Assembly: GCA_016184105.1 (NCBI GenBank)
Contig: JACPDI010000002.1
Location: 17,330-76,351 of the forward strand
Length of the DNA: 59,022 bases
Reading direction: 5' to 3'
Source: Acidobacteriota bacterium
GTDB lineage: Bacteria; Acidobacteriota; Vicinamibacteria; Vicinamibacterales; 2-12-FULL-66-21
Shown in pieces: positions 8,721 to 16,932 of this stretch; within the stretch, counting starts at the first letter, position 1, and every line of letters begins with the position of its first letter. Position numbers and translations under genes: made by a program. Below the pieces are notes generated by a model, which was not told where the DNA came from, searched no databases, and was given only the letters and a program-made list of their open reading frames with translations.

Positions 8721-10660
8721 CGGTATAACTCGAGCCCGTCTGCCGACGCCACCAGCCGAAGCCGCAGCAGATCGATTGCCGTGGCCCTCAGCTCGGGCGA
8801 AGCCGTCCTCGAGTTGATGACGACGTAGCGGATTCGTCCCTTCTGAAGGAAAGATCCCGCGTCCTGCCTGGCAGCCTCCGCGAGCGTTCGGTCCACCGGC
8901 TGCCGTTCGCTCATGAGGGTGAGCATCCGGAGCGTCGGATGCGAGAGCTGACTGCGTATCCGCCTTCGTGGCACGCGCGAAAGATAGCCGCCGACGAGGC
9001 GTTTCTCGTGACGTGTCTGGTAGTACATCTTCGCCGTGTTCGGAACACCTGTCTGCGACCTGCCGTCCCAGATGCCGAACGGAATTTCCAGCACCGTTAC
9101 CTCGTCCGGGTCGGACGCAATCGTGTCATAGACAACCGGCACGCGGGCGCTCGCGGTGACGCGCGGCACCGGAAGCAGCTCGAACGCAAGGGCGCCGGCG
9201 ACAATCCCGACAGTCAGCCGGCGCCGGGCGACACGGTCCATCGCCCACGCAAACAGCAGCGCGACGGCGATGAGCATCGGAATCGCAAATCGCGCCGGCG
9301 TGCGCGCTGCGCCCAGGATGGGCAGGTATCGAAGCAGGGCCCATGGACCCGGGATATGGGTGTTCAGGTGCGCGACCGTGATGAAGGGTCCGAGCGCGAG
9401 CAGCCCGAAGAACGCCGCGAGGCCGAGCGACGTTTTCGGCCGCGGCCGCCGCGCGAGCGCGAGGCCGATCACGACCAGCGCGACATACGGCACCGAGGCC
9501 ACGTTCTCCGGAAAGCTGTCCGGGCGCGTCGTCAGGAAATCCCGGAACGCCTCCGGCGCGAGCGGGTGGTTCGGGTTGGGTACGAAGAAGGCCAACAGAT
9601 CCACGCCGGGCGGGCTGCTGCGCCAGAGCACCGGCTCCTGCAACCGCCCGCCGGCCTGCATGCGCGCGCGCGCCGTGTGAATGACAGGCGCGAGCAGCGC
9701 GGCACAGACGGCACCGCCGACCGCCAGCTGAAGCAGCCGGAAACGATCTGCCCCTCCATCGATATGCCAGCGACCGCGCCCGCGCAGCGCGAGCCAGGCG
9801 CGGATCGCGACGAGCACGCTGAAGGCCAGCATCGGCGTGTAGAGCGTGGTCGCCCGGATCGTCAGGCCGCCCAGTTCGAGACGGCCCCCTCCGGTGACGA
9901 GAATGATCGCGGCGATGACAATCGGGAACGCCATCAGCCCGGTCACGATCGTCGCGAGCGGGCTCGGCCCTCGGCGCTGCGGCAATGGCTCGAAGCGGGC
10001 GAGGCGGGCGACGCCGACCCAGACGAGCAGCGGCACGCAATAGACGCCGTAGTACGCGTCGCACAGGGCCGCCCACGCGGCGCACACCCCCGCGAGGGCG
10101 GCGTCGGCGAGCGTGCGCCGATCGGCAGCCCGCAGCACGAACAGGAGAAAGAAGGTCAGCGGCGCGGCGGCGACGAGGCTCTGGTGCGCGGTGCTGCGCG
10201 CGATCATCGTCGGAGAGAACGCGAAGAGCGCGCCCGCAAGAAACGCGATGGCATCGCGCGCGGTCTTGCGGCGTGCGAGCAGGAAGGCGCCCAGCCCGCC
10301 GAGCGCCTGCATGCCGATCCAGATGACGTTGAAGGCGGCGACGAGCCCGAGGCCGGGCACGAGGGCGAGCGCCAGCACATCCTGGAACATCGTGTAGTTG
10401 TGAAGCGCCAGGTCGATGCGCGACCCGGGTTGCAGGATGTGGTCGGTCCAGAGCGGAACCGCGTGGTGGTCCAGCAGCTCGTGCCGGAAAATCCAGAGAT
10501 TCCAGACGTAGATTCCCGTATCGCCCGACGCGTCGCCGGGCAGCGTGCCGCCGAGGTCCGCCGTCAGCGGCCATGCCGCGGCGAACGCCAGCAGGAGGTA
10601 CCCGACGAATACGGGGACGAGCGGCCAGCGCCGCGGAGGCGCGGGGGTCGCATCGGTCAT
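8708..10660 (-). CDS. Polytopic membrane protein, GT-C/YfhO-like
   Basis: A 650-residue protein with roughly a dozen hydrophobic segments through residue ~480 and a soluble-looking C-terminal tail. The first outer loop contains GDASGDTGIYVWNLWIFRH, whose acidic residues after the first membrane segment recall GT-C glycosyltransferases and YfhO-like membrane proteins that use lipid-linked sugars. I cannot name a substrate. It follows larE by 10 bp on the same strand, so it may be the last gene of the LysW-like/larE operon. Its stop lies inside a short inverted repeat shared with the convergent methyltransferase. Confidence 0.6.
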   Translation of the reverse strand: MTDATPAPPRRWPLVPVFVGYLLLAFAAAWPLTADLGGTLPGDASGDTGIYVWNLWIFRHELLDHHAVPLWTDHILQPGSRIDLALHNYTMFQDVLALALVPGLGLVAAFNVIWIGMQALGGLGAFLLARRKTARDAIAFLAGALFAFSPTMIARSTAHQSLVAAAPLTFFLLFVLRAADRRTLADAALAGVCAAWAALCDAYYGVYCVPLLVWVGVARLARFEPLPQRRGPSPLATIVTGLMAFPIVIAAIILVTGGGRLELGGLTIRATTLYTPMLAFSVLVAIRAWLALRGRGRWHIDGGADRFRLLQLAVGGAVCAALLAPVIHTARARMQAGGRLQEPVLWRSSPPGVDLLAFFVPNPNHPLAPEAFRDFLTTRPDSFPENVASVPYVALVVIGLALARRPRPKTSLGLAAFFGLLALGPFITVAHLNTHIPGPWALLRYLPILGAARTPARFAIPMLIAVALLFAWAMDRVARRRLTVGIVAGALAFELLPVPRVTASARVPVVYDTIASDPDEVTVLEIPFGIWDGRSQTGVPNTAKMYYQTRHEKRLVGGYLSRVPRRRIRSQLSHPTLRMLTLMSERQPVDRTLAEAARQDAGSFLQKGRIRYVVINSRTASPELRATAIDLLRLRLVASADGLELYRTDQ

Positions 10661-10670
10661 GTGCGCGGAC

Positions 10671-11543
10671 TTAGACGACTTTCAGCCGAAGTCCCTCGTT
10701 GAGGCTGCCGGAACGATAACCGCGCAGGTCGAGCGTCACCTGCCGGTAGCCGATATGGCGAAGCTCCCGCCAGATCCGCTCGCGAATATCCGGCTCGACG
10801 GCGCGTGCGAGCTCGCCCGAGCCAATCTCGAGGCGCGCGGTCTCGTCGTGGTGCCGCACGCGACACACGCGAAAGCCCAGGTCGCGCAGCACGGACTCGG
10901 CACGTTCGATCATCTCCAGCTTCGCCTCGGTGACCTCGGTGAAGTGCGGGATGCGGGACGAAAGGCAGGCCGACGCGGGCTCGTCCCAGGTGGGCAGGCC
11001 GCGGTCGCGCGACAGCTGGCGGATTTCGTCCTTCGTGAGGCCGACCTCGTCGAGCGGGCTGCGCACGCCGAACTCGCGCGCGGCCGTGCGGCCGGGCCGG
11101 TAGTCGCCGCGATCATCCGCGTTGCTGCCGTCCACGACGACGGCGATCCCACGCGCGGCGGCGACGGCGGCGAGCCGCGTGTACAGCTCGTGCTTGCAGT
11201 AGTAGCAGCGGTCTCCGGCGTTGGCGCGGTACTCGGGCCGCGACATCTCGTCGGTCTGGACGAACTCGTGCTGCAGGTTGAATTCGCGGACGACGCGAAG
11301 CGCGATCTCGCGATGGCGGTCGGGATAGCTCGGGCTGTCGGCGGTGACCGCGAGGGCGCGGCCGCCGAGGACATCGGCCGCCACGCAGGCCAGGTACGCG
11401 CTGTCCACGCCGCCGCTGAAGGCGACGATGACCGAGCCGAAACCACGCAGCAGATCCTGGAGGCGCTGCTCTTTTTCGCGATGGAGCGGAACCGGGGTCG
11501 CGGCAGAACGGGGTGTCGGGATCGCTGCCGCGGCGCGGATCAT
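10671..11543 (-). CDS. larE: ATP-dependent sacrificial sulfur transferase LarE
   Basis: LarE supplies sulfur to the pyridinium cofactor of the nickel-pincer nucleotide used by lactate racemase and relatives. The PP-loop SGGVDS is at residues 43-48, RCYYC places Cys at 113 and 116, and EPASACLSSRI places Cys at 193. Single-Cys enzymes sacrifice the last Cys; enzymes with three such cysteines have been proposed to hold an Fe-S cluster, and this sequence has all three. No larA, larB or larC is in the window. I chose the ATG at 11543, whose ATGA overlaps the stop of the LysW-like gene. Confidence 0.9.
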   Translation of the reverse strand: MIRAAAAIPTPRSAATPVPLHREKEQRLQDLLRGFGSVIVAFSGGVDSAYLACVAADVLGGRALAVTADSPSYPDRHREIALRVVREFNLQHEFVQTDEMSRPEYRANAGDRCYYCKHELYTRLAAVAAARGIAVVVDGSNADDRGDYRPGRTAAREFGVRSPLDEVGLTKDEIRQLSRDRGLPTWDEPASACLSSRIPHFTEVTEAKLEMIERAESVLRDLGFRVCRVRHHDETARLEIGSGELARAVEPDIRERIWRELRHIGYRQVTLDLRGYRSGSLNEGLRLKVV

Positions 11544-11800
11544 TCTTCCCACTCTCCGTCGTCCTCGTCGTCCTCGTCGAGGCCGTCCTCGTCGTCGTCG
11601 AGGTCTCCCTCGTCTTCGTCTTCTTCGTCCTCGTCTTCGTCCTCGTCCTCGTCGTCTTCATCGGAGAGTTCGAGCTCGAGCGGATCGGTGCCCGTCACGA
11701 CGAAGCTCTCGCCGCACTCGTCGCATTGGACCGGATCGCCCTCCTCGAGTTCCTCTTCGTCGATGGGCAGATCGGCGTCACATTCCGGGCAGGTGGCCAT
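11540..11800 (-). CDS. LysW-like zinc-ribbon protein with a polyacidic C-terminal tail
   Basis: This 86-residue protein starts MATCPECDADLPI and continues VQCDECGESF, giving a CPEC/CDEC zinc ribbon, followed by TDPLELEL. That layout matches LysW, the amino-group carrier of alpha-aminoadipate lysine/arginine synthesis, whose C-terminal Glu carries the substrate. Here about 40 Asp/Glu residues are inserted before a C terminus reading GEWEE. LysX, LysZ and other partners are absent, and the gene is coupled to larE. Whether the terminal Glu is modified is unknown; a carrier or a metal-binding role are both open. It has its own promoter and a GAGGAG ribosome binding site. Confidence 0.75.
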   Translation of the reverse strand: MATCPECDADLPIDEEELEEGDPVQCDECGESFVVTGTDPLELELSDEDDEDEDEDEDEEDEDEGDLDDDEDGLDEDDEDDGEWEE

Positions 11801-11838
11801 ACGAACTCCTCGCGCAGCGCGCGTCGCGCCGAGTTCGG

Positions 11839-11868
11839 ATTATAGACAGAACCTGATACATTCTGCAA
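11839..11868 (-). promoter_or_regulatory. Sigma-70-type promoter of the LysW-like/larE operon
   Basis: On the minus strand TTGCAG (11863-11868) and a perfect TATAAT (11839-11844) are 18 bp apart. Transcription would start near 11832, giving a leader of about 30 nt ending in a GAGGAG ribosome binding site. Confidence 0.6.
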
Positions 11869-11874
11869 TGCAAC

Positions 11875-12579
11875 GTGACCACCAAAACCGTCCTGATCGC
11901 AGACGACACCGCGTTCGTCCGCGACCGTTTCGCCAACGCGTTGCTGGCGGCCGGGCATCGCGCCCTCACCGTCAAGAGCGCCGCGGAAGTGCTCGCGCGC
12001 GTGCGGGGCGATCGCGATCAGATCGATCTGCTGCTCCTCGATTTGCGCCTGCCGCACGCCGGCGGCGTCGAACTGGTCCGGTCGATCCGGAAACTGGACG
12101 ACGGCCGGATCGTCATCCTGGTCTTCAGCGGCACGATTGGAAGCGCGGAGGAGGTCCGCACGCTCGCCTCGCTCGGCGTGAAGGGCTATATCAACGAGTA
12201 CAGCGCCGTGCAGCACATCCTGCCGTCGCTCGCGCCGCACCTCTTCCCCGACAACTTCAACCGGCGCGGCAGCCCGCGCGTGGTGCTCGGCATTCCCGTG
12301 GCATACCGGTTCGGCAGCACGATCGCCGCCGCGCTGACGCTCAACCTGGGTAAGGGCGGGCTCGGCATCCGGACGATGAGCCCGCTCGGGCCGGGCACGA
12401 AGGTGCGCGCGCGTTTCCGGCTGCCAGGGTCGAAGCGTGACATCGAGACGGAGTCGCGCGTGGCGTGGAGCGACCGCCGCATCGGGATGGGGTTCCAGTT
12501 CGAGAAGATGGCCGCGGAGGATCAGGCCGCGATCGACGATTTCGTCGACCGGCACTTCTTTTCGAACAGGAGGGGCTGA
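11875..12579 (+). CDS. Response regulator receiver-PilZ protein
   Basis: The 234-residue protein joins a CheY-like receiver (VLIADDTAF with the acidic pair, LLLLDLRLP with the phospho-acceptor Asp, a conserved VFSGT Ser/Thr and VKGYINE in place of the usual Lys-Pro) to a PilZ domain from about residue 125 (RRGSPR, then LNLGKGGLGIRT, WSDRRIGMGFQF). PilZ domains bind cyclic di-GMP through RxxxR and a following [DN]xSxxG motif; the first is kept but the second reads NLGKGG, so binding is uncertain. It starts with GTG and is divergent from the LysW-like gene. No kinase is nearby. Confidence 0.85.
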   Translation: MTTKTVLIADDTAFVRDRFANALLAAGHRALTVKSAAEVLARVRGDRDQIDLLLLDLRLPHAGGVELVRSIRKLDDGRIVILVFSGTIGSAEEVRTLASLGVKGYINEYSAVQHILPSLAPHLFPDNFNRRGSPRVVLGIPVAYRFGSTIAAALTLNLGKGGLGIRTMSPLGPGTKVRARFRLPGSKRDIETESRVAWSDRRIGMGFQFEKMAAEDQAAIDDFVDRHFFSNRRG

Positions 12580-12589
12580 GGGCGGGGCG

Positions 12590-12644
12590 ATAAGGGGGAC
12601 AGTCCCACTTTCCTGGCCATGGAAAGTGGGACTGTCCCCCTTAT
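12590..12644. repeat. Palindromic dispersed element, copy 2
   Basis: Two 24-bp perfect arms (12590-12613 and 12621-12644) with a 7-nt centre. The core reads GGACAGTCCCACTTTCC, differing symmetrically from the other copies (TCCCAC for TCACAC), so both arms changed together. It lies between convergent genes and its right end supplies the GAA-TAA end of the P-type ATPase gene. Confidence 0.9.
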
Positions 12645-14779
12645 TCCGCTCTCAACAGCCGCAGGCTGTTGCCGATGACCACCAGCGACGCCCCCATGTC
12701 GGCGACGACCGCCATCCAGAGCGTCGCGACCCCTGCGACCGCCAGGATCAGAAACGCGCCCTTGAGGACAAGCGAGAACGCGATGTTCGCGCGCATGTTG
12801 CGCAGCGTCGCGCGGCTCAGACGCACCGTGTAGGGAATCTTGAGCAGTTCGTCGGCCATGAGCGCGACGTCGGCGGTTTCGAGCGCGGCGTCCGTGCCGG
12901 CCACCCCCATCGCGATGCCCACATCCGCCGCGGCCAGTGCCGGGGCGTCGTTGACGCCGTCGCCAACCATCGCGATCACGCCGTGGCGCTCGCGCAGGCG
13001 CTGGACGGCGTGCACCTTGTCCTCCGGCAGCAGCTCCGAGCAGACTTCATCGATCCCGAGGTCGGCGGCGAGCGCACGCGCGGTCGCCTCGTTGTCGCCG
13101 GTCAGCAGCGCGACGTGGTGCACGCCGTGGTGGCGCAGGAGCTCGACGGTGTCGCGGGCGGCCTCGCGGGTTTCGTCCGCAACCGCGATGACGCCGCTGA
13201 CGCCCGACCCGGGCGAGGCGACCAGCACGACCGTGCGTGCCGACGCCGAGAGGCGCTTCAACTCGGCGTCCACGGCGGGCGAGCACAGCCCGCGCTCCTC
13301 GATCAACCGGTGGCTGCCGATGATGACGTCCGCGCCGCCGACCACCGCCTGGGCGCCCAGGCCGGGGAGCGCCTGAAAGTCTTCGGCCTTGGCGGGCGTC
13401 ACCCCTTCGGCAAGCGCGTGCTGCACGATCGCGTGCGCGATCGGGTGCTCCGACCGGGCTTCGAGCGATGCGGCCACCGACAGCAGCTCGGTGCGCGGAA
13501 CGCCGTTGACCGGCACGACCTCGACGACCCGGACCCGCCCGCGCGTCAGCGTGCCCGTCTTGTCGAAGGCCACGCACCGCACGTCGCCGGTGCGCTCGAG
13601 GTGCACGCCCCCCTTGATGAGGACCCCCTTGCGCGCCGCGGCCGCCAGCGCCGACACGATCGAGACCGGCGTCGAGATCACGAGCGCGCACGGGCACGAG
13701 ATCACCAGGAGCACGAGCGATCGATACCACCAGTCGCGGAACGGCCCCGCGCCGAGAAGCGGCGGCGCGATCGCCACGACGACCGCGAGGACGAGCACGA
13801 TCGGCGTGTAGACGCGCGCGAAGCGATCGACGAAGCTCTGCGTCGGCGCGCGCTGCGCCTGGGCGCGCTCGACGAGATGGATGATTCGCGCGAGCGTCGT
13901 GTCCTGCCGCCGCCGCGACACGATCACCTCGAGCGCGCCGCGGCCGTTGATCGTCCCGGCGAACACCTCGTCGCCGGGCCCCTTGTCGGCCGGGAGCGAC
14001 TCCCCCGTGACCGGCGCCTGGTTGACGAAGCTGCTGCCCGCGGCCACGTGCCCGTCAACCGGGATCTTCTCGCCGGGGCGGACGATGACCACGTCGCCGA
14101 CCTGGACGGCATCGATCGCGAGACGCACCTCGGACGCGCCGCGCCGCACGAGCGCTTCGGCGGGGGTCAGATCCATCAGCGCGCGGATCGCGCCGCGCGC
14201 CCGCGCCATGCTCCGCGCCTCGAGCAGCTGCGCCAGCGCGAAGAGGAACATGACCGTCGCCGCCTCGAACCACTCGCCGATCGCGAGCGCGCCGACGACG
14301 GCGATCAGCATCAGGACGTTGATGTCGAGCGTGCGGTGCCGGAGCGAGATCCACGCGCGCCGGGCCACGGTGAGGCCGCTCGTCAGCGCGGCACCGGCCA
14401 GCAGCAGCGCCTGCACCAGCTCGGGCGCGCCCGCCAGCCAGGCGGCGCCGGCGGCGGCGGTCGCCAGCCCGGAGGCCATCACGAGGCGCTGCCGATCGCG
14501 CACCGCGTGATCGGGGGCGATCGAATCCTCGTGCTCCAGCCACGCGCGCATGCCCGTCTGCGCGACCGCCTCGGCGATGTCGCTCGCCGAGAGCCGCGCC
14601 GCGTCGTACTTTACGCGCATCCGCTGCGCGAGCACGTCGGCGTCGAGCGCTTCGAGACCGCCAAGGCGCTTCAGCCGCCGCTCGAGGATCGTCACTTCTT
14701 CGTGGCAATCCATGCCTTCGATCTTGAAGACCGACTCGGCGTGGAGCTCGCAGACCTCGCAGGCCGCCGCGCGCGCCAT
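12641..14779 (-). CDS. Zn/Cd/Pb-translocating P1B-type ATPase
   Basis: The 712-residue pump exports divalent metal ions across the cytoplasmic membrane. An N-terminal heavy-metal domain has GMDCHEE (Cys with acidic residues rather than CxxC). TGES is in the actuator domain, the CPC ion-binding motif is at residues 362-364, the phosphorylated Asp is D406 in DKTGT, and GDGVNDAPAL completes the hinge. The last membrane segment keeps VVADMGAS with the Asp typical of Zn/Cd/Pb pumps (ZntA/CadA group). It overlaps the ArsR-type repressor by one base. Its last two codons (GAA TAA) come from the palindromic element. Confidence 0.93.
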   Translation of the reverse strand: MARAAACEVCELHAESVFKIEGMDCHEEVTILERRLKRLGGLEALDADVLAQRMRVKYDAARLSASDIAEAVAQTGMRAWLEHEDSIAPDHAVRDRQRLVMASGLATAAAGAAWLAGAPELVQALLLAGAALTSGLTVARRAWISLRHRTLDINVLMLIAVVGALAIGEWFEAATVMFLFALAQLLEARSMARARGAIRALMDLTPAEALVRRGASEVRLAIDAVQVGDVVIVRPGEKIPVDGHVAAGSSFVNQAPVTGESLPADKGPGDEVFAGTINGRGALEVIVSRRRQDTTLARIIHLVERAQAQRAPTQSFVDRFARVYTPIVLVLAVVVAIAPPLLGAGPFRDWWYRSLVLLVISCPCALVISTPVSIVSALAAAARKGVLIKGGVHLERTGDVRCVAFDKTGTLTRGRVRVVEVVPVNGVPRTELLSVAASLEARSEHPIAHAIVQHALAEGVTPAKAEDFQALPGLGAQAVVGGADVIIGSHRLIEERGLCSPAVDAELKRLSASARTVVLVASPGSGVSGVIAVADETREAARDTVELLRHHGVHHVALLTGDNEATARALAADLGIDEVCSELLPEDKVHAVQRLRERHGVIAMVGDGVNDAPALAAADVGIAMGVAGTDAALETADVALMADELLKIPYTVRLSRATLRNMRANIAFSLVLKGAFLILAVAGVATLWMAVVADMGASLVVIGNSLRLLRAE

Positions 14780-15132
14780 CAGGCCCTCGCCCCGCGGCGC
14801 GCGCCCGCCTGCGCGGCCGCCTCTTCGACGTGGCGGCTCGCCTGCTGAAACAGACTGATGATGTGCTGGTCGTCGAGCGCGTAGAAGATCATCCGTCCGG
14901 CGCGCCGCGAGCGCACGAGCCGCATGTTGCGGAGCAGGCGCAACTGGTGCGACACGGCCGATTCAGACAGACCGACCAGCGACGCGAGGTCGCAGACGCA
15001 GAGCTCCTGCTGCGCGAGGGCGTCGAGCATGCGCACCCGCGTCACGTCGCCGAGGGTCTTGAACGTCTCGGCCAGCTCGAGGGCGGCATCGGCGGAGAGC
15101 AGGTTCGGTGTGACATCTGAGCATATGCTCAT
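14779..15132 (-). CDS. ArsR/SmtB-family metal-responsive repressor
   Basis: The 117-residue winged-helix protein is the likely repressor of the downstream metal ATPase. ELCVCDLA in the alpha-3 region keeps the CxC of CadC/ArsR-type sensors, LSESAVSHQLRLLR is the recognition helix, and LDDQHIISLFQQASRHVEE has the Asp-x-His and His-x-x-Glu ligands of the SmtB/CzrA alpha-5 zinc site. Having both sites suggests Zn/Cd/Pb sensing. The ATG at 15132 lies inside a palindromic operator and six bases after a TATACT box, so the message appears leaderless and autoregulated. An ORF extension upstream has no family similarity. Confidence 0.92.
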   Translation of the reverse strand: MSICSDVTPNLLSADAALELAETFKTLGDVTRVRMLDALAQQELCVCDLASLVGLSESAVSHQLRLLRNMRLVRSRRAGRMIFYALDDQHIISLFQQASRHVEEAAAQAGARRGARA

Positions 15133-15144
15133 ACGTCTAGTATA
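15118..15144 (-). promoter_or_regulatory. Promoter and palindromic operator of the arsR-metal ATPase operon
   Basis: TGAGCATATGCTCA (15118-15131) is a perfect 14-bp palindrome of the 6-2-6 form used by ArsR/SmtB repressors. It overlaps the repressor start codon. A TATACT -10 (15139-15144, minus strand) lies six bases upstream of the ATG, so the operator covers the transcription start, the expected place for steric repression. Confidence 0.7.
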
Positions 15145-15190
15145 ACTGGACCATGCATTTCTGCTACTAATTAGAGATCCACAGGGGGAG

Positions 15191-16171
15191 ATGCCGGTGA
15201 TAGAGGTCCAACACCTCACGAAACGCTACGGCCGCGTCACGGCCGTCGATGATGTCAGCTTCCAGGTGAAGCGGGGAGAAATCCTCGGCTTCCTCGGCCC
15301 GAACGGCGCAGGCAAGACCACGACGATGCGCATCCTGACCGGCTACATGCCCGCAACGGAAGGACGCGCGAGCGTGGCCGGGTACGACGTGTTCAACCAG
15401 CCGATCGAAGCCAAGCGCCGCACGGGCTACCTGCCCGAGACGCCGCCGCTGTACCCCGACATGACCGTGCGTGAGTACCTCGCGTTTGTCGCGCGGATCA
15501 AGAACATCCCGCCGGCGCAGCGCAAGGCCCGCGTCGATGCCGTGATGGAGCGCACGCACGTGGCCGACATGGCGGACCGCCACTGCGCGAAGCTGTCGAA
15601 AGGCTACCGGCAGCGCGTGGGCCTGGCGCAGGCGATCATCCACAACCCGGAGGTCCTGATCCTCGACGAGCCCACGGCCGGCCTCGATCCGAAGCAGATC
15701 ATCGAGACGCGCCAGCTGATTCGCAGCCTCGCGGGGGATCACACGGTCGTCCTCAGCACGCACATCCTGCCGGAGGTGGCGCAGACCTGCCAGCGGGTCG
15801 TCATCATCAACAAGGGACGCGTGGTGGCCGTGGACACACCTGCCAACCTGACCGCCCGGCTGCGCGGGACCGAGGCCATGTACGTGCAGGTCGAAGGGGG
15901 CGGCCAGGAAGTGGCGACCGCGCTCGAGGGTGTCCGGGGCGTGCTGCGCGTGACCCTGGCCGACCAGCACAACGGCCTGTCGGGCTACGAGGTCGAGAGC
16001 GCGAAGGGGGAAGACGTGCGCCGCGAGCTGGCGCGGACCGTCGTGGGGCGGGGCTGGGGACTGCTCGAGCTGCGCCCGGTGCGCATGAGCCTCGAAGAGA
16101 TCTTCCTGCACCTCACCACCGAAGAGCCGCCGGCAGGCAACGGATCGAGCGAGGAGGTGGCGCATGCGTAA
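15191..16171 (+). CDS. ABC transporter ATP-binding protein (GldA-like)
   Basis: The 326-residue ATPase has Walker A GPNGAGKTTT, signature LSKGYRQRVGLAQA, Walker B LILDEPTAGLDP and the switch His in STHILPEV. A C-terminal extension of ~90 residues after the ATPase core is common in the ABC-2/drug-exporter and Gld-type groups. It overlaps the permease gene by eight bases and starts the set ATPase-permease-GldG-DUF4340, a block known from gliding bacteria but widespread elsewhere. The exported substrate is unknown. The ATG follows GGGGGAG closely. Confidence 0.88.
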   Translation: MPVIEVQHLTKRYGRVTAVDDVSFQVKRGEILGFLGPNGAGKTTTMRILTGYMPATEGRASVAGYDVFNQPIEAKRRTGYLPETPPLYPDMTVREYLAFVARIKNIPPAQRKARVDAVMERTHVADMADRHCAKLSKGYRQRVGLAQAIIHNPEVLILDEPTAGLDPKQIIETRQLIRSLAGDHTVVLSTHILPEVAQTCQRVVIINKGRVVAVDTPANLTARLRGTEAMYVQVEGGGQEVATALEGVRGVLRVTLADQHNGLSGYEVESAKGEDVRRELARTVVGRGWGLLELRPVRMSLEEIFLHLTTEEPPAGNGSSEEVAHA

Positions 16172-16931
16172 CGTCGTCGCGATCGCGGGCAAGGAGCTGC
16201 GGTCGTACTTCGCGTCGCCCGTGGCCTACATCATCACCGGGCTCTTCGCGTTGATCTTCGGCTGGTTCTACGTGAACTCGCTCGCGTGGTTCGTCGAGCG
16301 CAGCATGGGGATGGACCAGTTCGGCGGCGGCGGTTCGGTCAACGTGAACCAGGATTTGATCAAGTACCTGCTGCTCAACGCGACGGTCGTGATGCTGTTC
16401 CTGCTGCCGATGATCACCATGCGGACCTACGCGGAGGAGAAGCGATCCGGGACGATCGAGCTGCTGCTCACCTCGCCGGTGCGCGATATCGAGATCATCC
16501 TCGGCAAGTTCTTCGGCGCGCTCGGCCTGTACTGCGTGATGCTGCTGGTGACGGTGCTGTACCTGGCCGTCCTGTTCATTTACGGAAACCCCGAGTGGAA
16601 GCCGATCGCCTCGGCCTACCTCGGGCTGGTGCTGCTCGGCGGCTCGTTCATCTCGTTCGGGCTGTTCATCTCGAGCCTCACGAAAAACCAGATCGTGGCG
16701 GGCGTGGGCACCTTCACGCTGGTGCTGATGCTCTGGATCATCGACTGGGTCGGGGACCAGGCGGGCTCGACCGTCCGCGAGGTCGTCGCGTACCTGTCAA
16801 TCACGAAGCATTTCGAGGACTTCGCGAAGGGCGTCATCGACACGAAGCACGTGGTCTACTACCTCAGCTTCATCGCGTTCGGGCTCTTCCTGACGGCGAA
16901 GTCGGTGGACACGGAACGGTGGAGAGGCTGA
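16164..16931 (+). CDS. ABC-2 type transporter permease (GldF-like)
   Basis: The 255-residue protein has six hydrophobic segments and the conserved cytoplasmic motif TYAEEKRSGTIELLLTSPV, typical of ABC-2 permeases. It starts inside the last codons of the ATPase gene, so the pair is translationally coupled. It is the membrane channel part of the exporter; GldG and DUF4340 neighbours are probable extracytoplasmic partners. Confidence 0.88.
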   Translation: MRNVVAIAGKELRSYFASPVAYIITGLFALIFGWFYVNSLAWFVERSMGMDQFGGGGSVNVNQDLIKYLLLNATVVMLFLLPMITMRTYAEEKRSGTIELLLTSPVRDIEIILGKFFGALGLYCVMLLVTVLYLAVLFIYGNPEWKPIASAYLGLVLLGGSFISFGLFISSLTKNQIVAGVGTFTLVLMLWIIDWVGDQAGSTVREVVAYLSITKHFEDFAKGVIDTKHVVYYLSFIAFGLFLTAKSVDTERWRG

Positions 16932-16932
16932 C

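Noticed and set aside
10671-11543. LarE annotated as NAD synthetase or asparagine-synthase-like PP-loop enzyme
   Set aside because: The CYYC and PASACLSSRI cysteines and overall order are those of LarE.
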